From assembly GCF_004135385.1 (NCBI RefSeq), contig NZ_CP035493.1, forward strand, positions 1,116,001-1,180,000: a stretch of DNA of 64,000 nt. Direction: 5' to 3'. This DNA is from Xylanimonas protaetiae (GTDB lineage: Bacteria; Actinomycetota; Actinomycetes; Actinomycetales; Cellulomonadaceae). The notes under the pieces were generated by a model, which saw only the letters and a list, made by a program, of their open reading frames with translations, was not told the origin of the DNA and ran no database searches. This document shows positions 7,777-15,868 of this stretch, in pieces (position 1 is the stretch's first letter; the number at the start of each line of letters is the position of its first letter). The position numbers were made by a program, and so were the translations under genes.

Positions 7777-9561
7777 TTAAGCCTGCATATCCACAAACCG
7801 CGAGTAGTGCCCCTGAAAGGCGACCGTGATCGTGTCCGTCGGACCATTACGGTGCTTCGCCACGATAAGGTCGGCCTCACCAGCCCGAGGCGACTCCTTT
7901 TCATATGCATCTTCGCGATGCAAAAGGATCACCATGTCGGCGTCCTGTTCTATAGAGCCACTTTCGCGAAGGTCCGACATCTGCGGCTTCTTGTCCCCGC
8001 GTTGCTCCGGACCACGGTTCAGCTGGGACAACGCAATCACCGGAACCTCAAGCTCCTTGGCGAGCAGCTTCAGCGCACGCGAGAACTCCGAGACCTCCTG
8101 CTGACGCGACTCCACACGCTTGCCCGATGACATGAGCTGCAGGTAGTCGATGACGATCAGCTTGAGGTCGTGCCGCTGCTTGAGGCGTCGCGCCTTGGCG
8201 CGGATCTCGGTGAGTGACATGTTGGGCGAGTCGTCGATGAACAGCGGCGCCTCGGACACCTTGCCCATGACCTTGGCGAGCTTCTGCCAGTCGTCGTCGC
8301 CCATGTTGCCGTTGCGCAGCTTCTGCAGGTGCACGCGCGCCTCGGCGGCGAGAAGACGCATGGTGATCTCGTTGCGGCCCATCTCGAGCGAGAACACGAC
8401 GGACGTCTGCCCGTGCCGGATCGACGCGGACCGGGCCATGTCGATCGCGAGGGTCGAGTTGTGCGTGGGGATCATCGATCGGCTCGCCAGGTACAGGTGG
8501 TCGGCGTTGTCGACCTGGACGCAGCGCACGGGGACCGACGGGGTTGGCCGGACGTCGACGATCTTCCACGTCGCAGAGGCGGTCGACACGGAGTGTGCTT
8601 CCCCTCGGACCAGCGACCCCGCGATGGCCGCCGTCGTGCGCACCTCGACGTCGTCGGAGCGGCCGCTGGGGCTCGTCGCCCACAGGTGCTCGGCGTCCGC
8701 GACGATCACCGTGCCGTCGTCGAACACGACCTCGTAGCAGGGCCGGTCGACCATCACCTCAGTCGCGGCAACGACCCGTGTAGGCCGTCCGTCGGCACCG
8801 AGCAGCTCGTCGCCCACGCTCACGGCGCCCATCGTGGTCCAGCCGGCCGGCGTGGGGAGAGGGGTGTCGAGCGCGAGCGCCTTCCCGATGGCCGGTCGCG
8901 CCGCGATGATGATCATCTGCCCCGGGTGCAGCCCGTTGGTCAGCCGGTCGAGGTCCGCGAACCCCGTCGGGACGCCCGTCAGCCCCTCCTTGCGGTGCCC
9001 CGCCGCCTCGATCTCGTCCATCGTGCCGCCGATGATCTCGGCGAGCGGCAGGTAGTCCTCCGAGGTGCGCCGCTCGGTGACAGCGTAGATCTCGGCCTGG
9101 GCGGTGTTGACGATGTCGTCGACCTCGCCGCCCTCGCGCGCGTAGCCGAGCTGGACGATGCGCGTGCCAGCCTCCACGAGGCGGCGCAGCACGGCCCGCT
9201 CGCGCACGATGCGCGCGTAGTAGCCGGCGTTGGCCGCGGTCGGGACGCCGGCCACGAGGTCGGCCAGGTAGGCCGCTCCCCCGATGCGCTCGAGCTCGCC
9301 GCGGCGGCGCAGCTCGTCGGCCACGGTGATGCCGTCCGCGGGCTCGCCGCGGCCGTAGAGGTCGAGGACGGCGTCGTAGATGGTCTCGTGCGCGGGGCGG
9401 TAGAAGTCGTTGCCGCGGATGGTCTCGACGACGTCGGCGATGGCGTCCTTCGAGATGAGCATGCCGCCCAGGACGGACATCTCGGCGTTGATGTCCTGCG
9501 GCGGGGTGCGGTCGAACGCTGGTGCGGCCGAGTACGACGACTCGAGCTCTTCGATCGACAT
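7777..9561 (-). CDS. dnaB: Replicative DNA helicase DnaB with in-frame intein
   Basis: 594 residues including a 141-residue intein (residues 228-368); the spliced helicase would be 453 residues, the usual DnaB length. The N-terminal domain (from DINAEMSVLGGML) interacts with primase. The RecA-like C-terminal ATPase has its P-loop split by the intein: ARPAIGK lies before it and ST after it. Walker B is LIVIDYLQLM. Helicase activity therefore depends on splicing. The frame is open back to 9792, but the ATG at 9561 gives the standard DnaB N-terminus (MSIEELE) with a GGGGCAG ribosome site. Transcription is leftward, divergent from the MATE gene, across a DnaA-box-like array. Confidence 0.97.
   Translation of the reverse strand: MSIEELESSYSAAPAFDRTPPQDINAEMSVLGGMLISKDAIADVVETIRGNDFYRPAHETIYDAVLDLYGRGEPADGITVADELRRRGELERIGGAAYLADLVAGVPTAANAGYYARIVRERAVLRRLVEAGTRIVQLGYAREGGEVDDIVNTAQAEIYAVTERRTSEDYLPLAEIIGGTMDEIEAAGHRKEGLTGVPTGFADLDRLTNGLHPGQMIIIAARPAIGKALALDTPLPTPAGWTTMGAVSVGDELLGADGRPTRVVAATEVMVDRPCYEVVFDDGTVIVADAEHLWATSPSGRSDDVEVRTTAAIAGSLVRGEAHSVSTASATWKIVDVRPTPSVPVRCVQVDNADHLYLASRSMIPTHNSTLAIDMARSASIRHGQTSVVFSLEMGRNEITMRLLAAEARVHLQKLRNGNMGDDDWQKLAKVMGKVSEAPLFIDDSPNMSLTEIRAKARRLKQRHDLKLIVIDYLQLMSSGKRVESRQQEVSEFSRALKLLAKELEVPVIALSQLNRGPEQRGDKKPQMSDLRESGSIEQDADMVILLHREDAYEKESPRAGEADLIVAKHRNGPTDTITVAFQGHYSRFVDMQA
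8458..8880 (-). other. Class 3 mini-intein in the DnaB P-loop
   Basis: 141 residues without a homing endonuclease. It starts with Ala (ALALDTPLPTPAGW) instead of the usual Cys or Ser, and ends in PTHN followed by Ser of the host protein. It has the three marks of class 3 inteins: Trp67 in ADAEHLW (block B), Cys120 in PVRCVQVDN (block F) and Thr139 in IPTHN (block G). Class 3 inteins splice by direct attack of the block-F Cys on the N-terminal junction, which explains the tolerated Ala1. The insertion point is between Lys and Ser of the Walker A motif, a common DnaB site. Confidence 0.9.
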
Positions 9562-9683
9562 GCTGCCCCTGATCTCGTCCACATGGAGGGCCGGCTTCGA
9601 CCCTGCGGTGTCCCTCGTTCTACCGTGGACCACCGACATTCCCGTCGACGCTAGGCGCGCTGCGACCCCTGTGCAACGAGCCC

Positions 9684-9782
9684 TGTGGATGCGGGTGTGG
9701 ACCGGGGTGTGGACGAAGCCCCCAGACTGTGCACAGTCCGTGGACAACGGTGTGCACAACGGAGGACTTCGCCTGTGTACAA
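9684..9782 (-). promoter_or_regulatory. Row of DnaA-box-like 9-mers upstream of dnaB
   Basis: Seven matches to the high-GC DnaA box (TTGTCCACA on the minus strand) lie in 99 bp, all in one orientation: at 9684, 9696, 9708, 9728, 9739, 9751 and 9774. Four of them match TGTGGACAA at 8 of 9 positions (9708, 9739, 9751, 9774). They occupy the divergent dnaB/MATE promoter region. A DnaA-controlled promoter or a titration site is inferred. Confidence 0.5.
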
Positions 9783-9841
9783 CCGTGCGCATGGTGGATG
9801 ACCTGCAGGGACGTTTCCCTCAGCCTGTGGAGGAAAAGAAG

Positions 9842-11197
9842 TTGAGTGAGGTGGGTCGCACGCCGGCCGTGCGACGACCGGCGATCGGTCGGATCGACCG
9901 CGAGATCTTCGCGCTGGCGGTGCCCGCGCTCGGGGCGCTCGTCGCCGAGCCGCTCTTCGTGCTCGTCGACTCCGTCGTCGTCGGGCGCCTCGGCACGGCC
10001 CAGCTCGGCGGCCTCTCGCTCGCCTCCAACCTGCTGGTGACCGTCGTCGGGCTGTGCGTGTTCCTCGCCTACGCCACCACGGCGGCCGTGTCGCGGCTCG
10101 TCGGCGCGGGGCGCGAGCGCGAGGCGCTCCAGTCGGGTGTCGACGGCATGTGGCTCGCGCTCGGCGTCGGCGTCGTCCTCGGGGTGCTCGTGTGGGCCGC
10201 CGCGCCCTGGGCGGTGTCCGCGATGGGTGGCACGGGCGAGCTCGCCGAGCACGCCGTCACCTACATCCGCTACTCCGCGATCGGCCTGCCGGGCATGGAG
10301 GTGGTGCTCGCCGCCACGGGCGTGCTGCGCGGCCTGCGCGACACGCGCACCCCGCTCGTCGTCGCGTCCACCGGGGCGGTCGTCAACGCCGTCGTCAACA
10401 TCACGCTCGTGTGGGGCGTCGGCATGGGCATCGCCGGGTCGGGCCTCGGCACGGCCCTCACGCAGCTCGCCATGGGTGCGACGCTCGCGGCCGTCGTCGT
10501 GCGTGGTGCCCGACGCCGCGGCGCCTCCCTGCGGCCTGCCGCGGGCAGCGTCTGGGCCAACGCCCGCGCGGGCCTGCCGCTGCTCGTGCGGACCCTGTCG
10601 CTGCGGCTCGCCATCCTCCTGACGGTCGCCGTCGCGACCCGCCTCGGCGACGTGACGCTCGCCGGCTACCAGGTGGTCGGCAGCCTGTGGGGCCTCGCGG
10701 CCTTCGCGCTCGACGCGCTCGCCATCGCCGCGCAGGCGCTCGTCGGCCAGGGCCTCGGCGCGGGCGACCTGCCGCGCGTCCGCGCCGTCCTGCGCCGGTG
10801 CCTGCGCTGGGGCGTCGCCGCCGGCGCCGCCATCGGCGTCGTCCTGGCCGCGGCGGGCTGGTGGATCGCCCCGCTCTTCACGTCCGACGACGGCGTCCGC
10901 GCCGCCGCGACGGCTGGCCTCGTCGTCGTCGGGCTGCTCATGCCCATGGCGGGCTGGGTGTTCGTGCTCGACGGCGTCCTCATCGGCGCGGGCGACGGGC
11001 GGTACCTGGCCGCCGTCGGGATGCTGACGCTCGTCGTCTACGTCCCGGCGGCGCTGGCCGTCGGCGCCTGGGCGCCAGCGGGGGCCGCCGGGCTGGCGTG
11101 GCTGTGGGCCGCCTTCGCGGGCGTGTTCATGGCGGCCCGGGCCCTGACCACGGGCTTGCGGGCGCGCGGCACGCGCTGGATGGTCACCGGCACATGA
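9842..11197 (+). CDS. MATE-family efflux transporter (DinF/NorM type)
   Basis: 451 residues with about twelve membrane helices, the normal MATE length. The N-terminal motif VPALGALVAEPLFVLVDSVVVGRLG is typical of the DinF-like branch, and a second MATE repeat begins at about residue 245 (GLPLLVRTLSLR). MATE proteins export cationic drugs using H+ or Na+. The TTG at 9842 is chosen because a GGAGGA ribosome site lies seven bases upstream and it places the first conserved residues correctly; the frame upstream is open but has no better start. It is divergent from dnaB and ends at a strong bidirectional terminator. Confidence 0.9.
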   Translation: MSEVGRTPAVRRPAIGRIDREIFALAVPALGALVAEPLFVLVDSVVVGRLGTAQLGGLSLASNLLVTVVGLCVFLAYATTAAVSRLVGAGREREALQSGVDGMWLALGVGVVLGVLVWAAAPWAVSAMGGTGELAEHAVTYIRYSAIGLPGMEVVLAATGVLRGLRDTRTPLVVASTGAVVNAVVNITLVWGVGMGIAGSGLGTALTQLAMGATLAAVVVRGARRRGASLRPAAGSVWANARAGLPLLVRTLSLRLAILLTVAVATRLGDVTLAGYQVVGSLWGLAAFALDALAIAAQALVGQGLGAGDLPRVRAVLRRCLRWGVAAGAAIGVVLAAAGWWIAPLFTSDDGVRAAATAGLVVVGLLMPMAGWVFVLDGVLIGAGDGRYLAAVGMLTLVVYVPAALAVGAWAPAGAAGLAWLWAAFAGVFMAARALTTGLRARGTRWMVTGT

Positions 11198-11199
11198 CA

Positions 11200-11239
11200 A
11201 AGGGTCCTGGCCCCCGGAGAACCGGGAGCCAGGACCCTT
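11200..11239. terminator. Bidirectional terminator between MATE gene and rplI
   Basis: A 12-bp perfect outer stem (AAGGGTCCTGGC pairing with GCCAGGACCCTT) continued by an inner CCCGG/CCGGG stem around AGAA. The gene ends converge here: the MATE stop is three bases upstream and the rplI operon ends on the other side. Confidence 0.85.
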
Positions 11240-11252
11240 CGAACGCTTGGAC

Positions 11253-11281
11253 GGCAGCCTCAGGCAGTTCCTGAGGCTGCC
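11253..11281. terminator. Second stem-loop downstream of rplI
   Basis: Perfect 12-bp stem (GGCAGCCTCAGG with its complement) around a five-base loop. It lies between rplI and the bidirectional terminator and has no T-run, so it may assist termination or protect the mRNA end. Confidence 0.5.
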
Positions 11282-11350
11282 TGAGACCTGGCGTTCCGCT
11301 ACGGGCGAGTGCCTCGTTCCTCGGCCCTCACCCTTCGCTTCACTCCGGTC

Positions 11351-11806
11351 TCAGGCGGCGACGACCTTGACGTTGATCTTCGCCGACACCTCGGGGTGGA
11401 GGCGCACCGACACGGTGTACTCACCGGTCGACTTGATCGGCTGGGCGATCTCGATCTTGCGCTTGTCGACGGCCGGGGCGCCGGCAGCCGTCACCGCAGC
11501 AGCGATGTCGGCCGTGGTGACGGCACCGAACAGGCGACCGGCGTCGCCGGCCTTCGCCGTGACGACGACGGCGTTCGCGCCGAGCGAGGCGGCGATCGCC
11601 TTGGCCTCGTCGAGCGTCGCGATCTCGCGGGCCTTGCGGGCCTTGCGGATGGCGGCGACCTGCGACTCGTAGCCCTTGGTCCACGGGGTCGCGAGGTTGC
11701 GCGGGATGAGGTAGTTGCGGGCGTAGCCCGACTTGACCTCGACGACGTCGCCGGGCTCACCGAGACCGGTGACCTCGTGCGTCAGGATCAGCTTGGAAAC
11801 AGCCAT
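11351..11806 (-). CDS. rplI: 50S ribosomal protein L9
   Basis: 151 residues, normal L9 length. The N-terminal rRNA-binding domain carries [15 protein letters not shown] (about 25-39), the L9 signature, followed by a long helix ([19 protein letters not shown]) and the C-terminal domain. It is the last gene of the leftward group rpsF-ssb-rpsR-rplI, the order conserved across actinobacteria, and terminates at two stem-loops. Confidence 0.98.
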   Translation of the reverse strand: MAVSKLILTHEVTGLGEPGDVVEVKSGYARNYLIPRNLATPWTKGYESQVAAIRKARKAREIATLDEAKAIAASLGANAVVVTAKAGDAGRLFGAVTTADIAAAVTAAGAPAVDKRKIEIAQPIKSTGEYTVSVRLHPEVSAKINVKVVAA

Positions 11807-11827
11807 GGTTGTCCAGTCCTTCCTGAC

Positions 11828-12064
11828 TCAGCGGGCCGACGACGAGTACGGCAGCAGGGCCATCTCGCGGGCGTTCTTGACGGCACGGGCGATCTGGCGC
11901 TGCTCCTGGACGGAGACGCCGGTCACGCGACGGGCACGGATCTTGCCGCGGTCAGAGATGAACTTGCGCAGCAGAGCCGTGTCCTTGTAGTCGACGGACT
12001 CGATCTTCGCCGTCTTCAGCGGGTTCGACTTCTTCTTGGGCTTGCGCACCACAGGCTTCGCCAT
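11828..12064 (-). CDS. rpsR: 30S ribosomal protein S18
   Basis: 78 residues. Characteristic S18 core: [18 protein letters not shown] (25-42) followed by [17 protein letters not shown]18 forms a dimer with S6 (rpsF in the same cluster) on the 30S platform. It sits 21 bp from rplI. Of the four N-terminal-domain zinc cysteines seen in some S18 paralogues none is present, so this is the zinc-independent form. Confidence 0.97.
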   Translation of the reverse strand: MAKPVVRKPKKKSNPLKTAKIESVDYKDTALLRKFISDRGKIRARRVTGVSVQEQRQIARAVKNAREMALLPYSSSAR

Positions 12065-12112
12065 GGTGTTGCTCCTTCGTGAGGAAAAGTGTGATCTGGG
12101 GAGAAGGGGCGA

Positions 12113-12685
12113 TCAGAAGGGAGGCTCGTCGTTGAACGAGCCGCCCGACGACGCGGGGCCTGCAGAGGCCCACGGGTCGTTCTGCTGACCGCCACCGGAA
12201 GACTGGAAGCCCCCGCCCTGCTGGCCGCCGCCGAAGCCGCCACCCTGCTGGCCGTAGCCACCCTGGTTGCCGCCACCGAAGCCGCCCTGCTGGCCGCCGA
12301 AGCCGCCGCCACCGCCGGAACGCTGCGTCCGGGTCACCTTGGCCGAGGCGTACCTCAGCGCCGGCCCGACCTCGTCCACCTGCATCTCGACGACGGTGCG
12401 CTTCTCGCCCTGCTGCGTCTCGTACGAACGCTGGGTCAGGCGGCCCTGCACGATCACGCGCATGCCCTTGGTGAGCGACTCGGCGACGTTCTCCGCCGCC
12501 TCGCGCCACACCGAGCACCGCATGAACAGCGCCTCGCCGTCCTTCCACTCGTTCGCCTGACGGTCGAACGTCCGCGGCGTCGAGGCCACGGTGAAGCTCG
12601 CGACCGCAGCACCAGAGTTGGTGAACCGCAGCTCCGGGTCCGCCGTCAGGTTTCCGACGACGGTGATGATCGTCTCACCGGCCAT
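12113..12685 (-). CDS. ssb: Single-stranded DNA-binding protein
   Basis: 190 residues. An N-terminal OB fold (about 1-115, beginning [20 protein letters not shown]) binds ssDNA as a tetramer. A low-complexity Gly/Gln-rich linker (about 120-180) leads to the acidic tip NDEPPF that recruits replication and repair proteins. The position between rpsF and rpsR is conserved. ATG start with a GGAG ribosome site. Confidence 0.98.
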   Translation of the reverse strand: MAGETIITVVGNLTADPELRFTNSGAAVASFTVASTPRTFDRQANEWKDGEALFMRCSVWREAAENVAESLTKGMRVIVQGRLTQRSYETQQGEKRTVVEMQVDEVGPALRYASAKVTRTQRSGGGGGFGGQQGGFGGGNQGGYGQQGGGFGGGQQGGGFQSSGGGQQNDPWASAGPASSGGSFNDEPPF

Positions 12686-12787
12686 GGCAAGCTCCTTCGT
12701 TCGTCCGAGACAGGTATCGGGGCGATCCCATCAGGAACCACTGACACGTGGCTACCCGACGGGCGCGTTGGGGGTTCTAGATCAGTC

Positions 12788-13084
12788 TCAGCGAGCGTCC
12801 GTGCGGAGGATCTTGGTACGCAGCACGGCCTCGTTCAGGCCGAGCTGGCGGTCCAGCTCCTTCGCGGTGTCGGACGTGGCGGTGAAGTCGACGACGGCGT
12901 AGATGCCCTCGGACTTCTTGTTGATGTCGAACGCCATGCGGCGACGACCCCAGATGTCCACCTTGTCGACGGAGCCGCCCTCGGTCGAGATGACCGACAG
13001 GTACTTCTCGAGCGACGGGGCGACGGTGCGCTCCTCGACCTCCGGGTCCAGGATCACCATCAGTTCGTACTGACGCATGCTCAT
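12788..13084 (-). CDS. rpsF: 30S ribosomal protein S6
   Basis: 98 residues from the chosen ATG, which has AGGAGG five bases upstream; another ATG two codons later and a GTG two codons earlier are possible. S6 features are [13 protein letters not shown] at the start and the [22 protein letters not shown] core. It leads the rpsF-ssb-rpsR-rplI group. About 100 bp separate it from ssb. Confidence 0.97.
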   Translation of the reverse strand: MSMRQYELMVILDPEVEERTVAPSLEKYLSVISTEGGSVDKVDIWGRRRMAFDINKKSEGIYAVVDFTATSDTAKELDRQLGLNEAVLRTKILRTDAR

Positions 13085-13211
13085 ACCCACCTCCTCTGGT
13101 CTGTGCGGTCACGGTCCATCCGTGACAGAAGGGGTTTCGTGCGTCGCTGTGCCCGCCTCGGCCCCGAGCGGGGTGCGGCAGAGCACAGACAGTCGTCCAG
13201 GATACCCGACT

Positions 13212-13238
13212 CCCGGGGCGCGGACGTCCGCCCCGGGG
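13212..13238. terminator. GC-rich near-palindrome between ponA-type gene and rpsF
   Basis: A 27-bp stretch centred on GGACGTCC with long flanking CCCGGGG/CCCCGGG arms, able to form a very stable hairpin just downstream of the upstream penicillin-binding protein gene. Next to it (13243-13288) TGACGCC/GTGACG-type words recur about every 13 bp. Probable terminator or attenuator; the function of the short repeats is unknown. Confidence 0.5.
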
Positions 13239-13285
13239 CCGCGGGCGTCACACCCTGGCGTCACGCCCACCGTCACGCCACGGCG

Positions 13286-15661
13286 TCACACCTCGTCGTC
13301 GTGGCTGCTCCCGGGGTCGCCGTCGTCGTCGTCGGGCCCGTTCTCGGGGCCGCCGTTGCCGGGGTCGCCGCCCGGCGGCGGCGTGGGCGTCGGCGACGGC
13401 GTCGGCGGACCGCCCGAGACCACGACCGTGACCGTCGACCCCGGCGGCACGAGGACGCCGCCCGGGGTGACCCCGAGCACGGTCCCCTGCGGCTGGCTCG
13501 ACTCCACCGTCTCGATCCGGGCGTGCAGCCCGAGGCCGCTCAGGACGGGCAGCACCTGGCTCGTCGACTGGCCCACCAGGCCTTCGGGGACCGTGACCCA
13601 GCCCTCCATGGGGTCGGCCTGCTCCTCGTCGCCGTCCTCGAGCTCGAGGTCCTCGACGGGCTCCTCCGGCGGCGCGGTGCGCGTCGGCGTGTAGGTGGGG
13701 AGCTGCTGGACCGGCATGCCCTCGGTCGCGACGTGCATGAAGTCCGTCCACGCCCGCGTCGGGAACGTGCTGCCCGTCATGCCCGTGCGGTTGTTGGCCC
13801 ACTGCCCGAAGGGCGTGATCGCCTCCAGCCGCCCGTCGCGCTCCTGCTGGAGCCCGACGACGGTGACGAGCTGCGGCACGAACCCGGCGAACCAGGACGA
13901 GACGTTGCCGTTGCTCGTGCCGGTCTTGCCGGCGGCCGGGCGTCGCTCGCCGTTCGGCCCGCGCAGCTCGCGTGCCGTCCGGCCCGAGCCGTTCTCGACG
14001 GCCTGCGCGAGCGCGTGCGTGGTGGCCGCCATGACCTGCGGGTCGAACTCGCGGACACGCTCCGTCGGGCCGGTGTAGACGAGCGACCCGTCCAGGCCGC
14101 GCACCTCGCGCACGATGTGCGGCGTCACGCGGCCGCCGCCGTTCGCGATGGTCGCGTAGGCGGTCGCCAGGTCGACGACGCTCACGTTCGAGGGGCCGAG
14201 CACGTTCGACGGCACCGCGGGGATGGAGACGGACTCGGGGATGCCGAGGCGGCGGGCGACGTCGACGGTGCGCTGCGGCCCGATCTCGACGTTGAGCTGC
14301 GCGTAGACGGTGTTGACGGAGTCGGCCATGGCGTCGACCAGGTCGATGTTGCCGAAGTTCGTGCCGCCGAAGTTCCGCGGGCCCACGTTGCCGTTCGCGG
14401 GGTCCCAGCCGGGGATGACCTTCTGGCTGCGGCCGTCGAACCGGTCCCCGAGCGAGTGCCCGTCCTCCAGCGCGGCCACGAGCGTGAACGGCTTGAACGT
14501 CGAGCCGGCCTGGGCGCTGCCCTGCGTCGCGGTGTTGAACTGCCGCTGGAGGTAGTCGAGACCGCCGAACAGGGCGCGGATCTCGCCCGTGGCGGGGTCC
14601 ATCGACGCCAGGCTCACGGACAGCGCGTCGGGGTCGGCGGGGTTGTTCCCCTCGAACGCGGACTGCGCGACGGCGACGGCCGCGTCCTGGAGCACCGGGT
14701 CGATCGTCGTGACGATGTGCAGCCCGCGCGTGCGCAGCAGCTCGGGGCGGTCGCGGAACTGGTCGGTGTCCGAGAGCTCACGGATCACCTCGTTGACCAG
14801 GAAGCCCGCCTGCCCGCCGAGCGTGTTGGTGGCCGTCGGGCGCGGCAGGAACTCCGGGAACTCCGCCTCGGCGCGCTCCTCCGCGGTGATGAGCCCCTGC
14901 GTGTACATGCGGTTGATGTTGCGGTGCCAGCGCGTGCGGGCGCGGTCCTCGTTGACGCCCGGGTCCCAGTTGTTGGGCGACGGGATGATGCCCGCGAGGA
15001 GCGCCGCCTCGGACAGCGTCAGCTCGGCGGCCGGCGTGCCGAAGTACGCCTGCGCCGCCGCCTCGACGCCGAACACGCCACGGCCCCAGTAGATGGTGTT
15101 GAGGTAGCCCTCGAGGATGTCCTCCTTGGGCGTGGTGCGCGTGATCTGGAGGGCCATGATCGCCTCACGGAACTTGCCCACGAGGTCGGAGACCGAGTCG
15201 GTCCTGGTCCGCTCGATGTACTGCATCGTCAGCGTCGAGCCGCCCTGCGTCGAGTTGCCCCGCACGTTGTTCCACAGGGCGCGGGCGAACCCGCGCGGGT
15301 CGACGCCCGGGTTGGTCCAGAAGGTCGCGTCCTCGGAGGCGACGACGGCGTCGCCGACGTGGCTCGGCAGGTCCTCGAGGCTGACCAGCTGGCGGCGGGC
15401 GCCCAGCCGGCCGATCTCCGTCTCGCCGTCGGAGAAGAAGATCGTCGTCGTCTGGTTCGTGATGTTGCCGAGGTTCTCCGGGACCGTCGTCGTCACCCAC
15501 GCCGCGACGAGCGTGCCCGTGCCGAGCGCGAGCACGCCCACGAACGTGCCGAGGACGACGCGCCACGACGGGAGCCAGCGGCGGATCGGGCCCTTGCCGC
15601 GGCGCGGGTAGTCCCACAGCCCACGGCGACGGGGCGTCTGGCGGCTGCCTGAGGTGGCCAC
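13286..15661 (-). CDS. ponA: Class A penicillin-binding protein with PASTA domain (paralogue 1)
   Basis: 791 residues: short cytoplasmic tail, one membrane helix (about 34-56), GT51 glycosyltransferase with Glu110 in VVASEDATFW and the GGSTLTMQ motif, then a transpeptidase with the SxxK serine in STFKP (about 388), SVN and KTGTS (about 578). One PASTA domain follows (WVTVPEGLVGQ onward), then a Pro/Thr and Asp/Gly-rich tail. It polymerises and cross-links peptidoglycan. It is a close tandem paralogue of the gene immediately upstream, with the same N-terminal PRRGKGPI element. Upstream of rpsF, as ponA1 is in mycobacteria. Confidence 0.95.
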   Translation of the reverse strand: MATSGSRQTPRRRGLWDYPRRGKGPIRRWLPSWRVVLGTFVGVLALGTGTLVAAWVTTTVPENLGNITNQTTTIFFSDGETEIGRLGARRQLVSLEDLPSHVGDAVVASEDATFWTNPGVDPRGFARALWNNVRGNSTQGGSTLTMQYIERTRTDSVSDLVGKFREAIMALQITRTTPKEDILEGYLNTIYWGRGVFGVEAAAQAYFGTPAAELTLSEAALLAGIIPSPNNWDPGVNEDRARTRWHRNINRMYTQGLITAEERAEAEFPEFLPRPTATNTLGGQAGFLVNEVIRELSDTDQFRDRPELLRTRGLHIVTTIDPVLQDAAVAVAQSAFEGNNPADPDALSVSLASMDPATGEIRALFGGLDYLQRQFNTATQGSAQAGSTFKPFTLVAALEDGHSLGDRFDGRSQKVIPGWDPANGNVGPRNFGGTNFGNIDLVDAMADSVNTVYAQLNVEIGPQRTVDVARRLGIPESVSIPAVPSNVLGPSNVSVVDLATAYATIANGGGRVTPHIVREVRGLDGSLVYTGPTERVREFDPQVMAATTHALAQAVENGSGRTARELRGPNGERRPAAGKTGTSNGNVSSWFAGFVPQLVTVVGLQQERDGRLEAITPFGQWANNRTGMTGSTFPTRAWTDFMHVATEGMPVQQLPTYTPTRTAPPEEPVEDLELEDGDEEQADPMEGWVTVPEGLVGQSTSQVLPVLSGLGLHARIETVESSQPQGTVLGVTPGGVLVPPGSTVTVVVSGGPPTPSPTPTPPPGGDPGNGGPENGPDDDDGDPGSSHDDEV

Positions 15662-15868
15662 GGCTGATTTCCTCCCGGGTCGGCGACCGGGAGGGGCCCC
15701 GGTCGGCGGGCCCCGGATGGCAGGGCTCCGCCTCGACCCAGCACGCTAGGAGACCCGGCGCCGCCACCGACCTGCGGCGGCGCGGTTCACACGCGTCCGT
15801 GGCGGCCTTCCCCGGAAGACCCGGCGGGCTTCACCGGGCCTTCACGCCGCCGTCGGCCTCGGGGAGGG

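Noticed and set aside
9562-9792. Upstream extension of dnaB to a start at 9792
   Set aside because: The extra 77 residues run through the DnaA-box-like array, look non-conserved, and the ATG at 9561 gives the standard DnaB start.
13243-13288. Recurring GTGACG words as a CRISPR-like or operator array
   Set aside because: Units are only six to eight bases, spacing is irregular, and the last lies in the stop codon region of the penicillin-binding protein; kept only as a comment.
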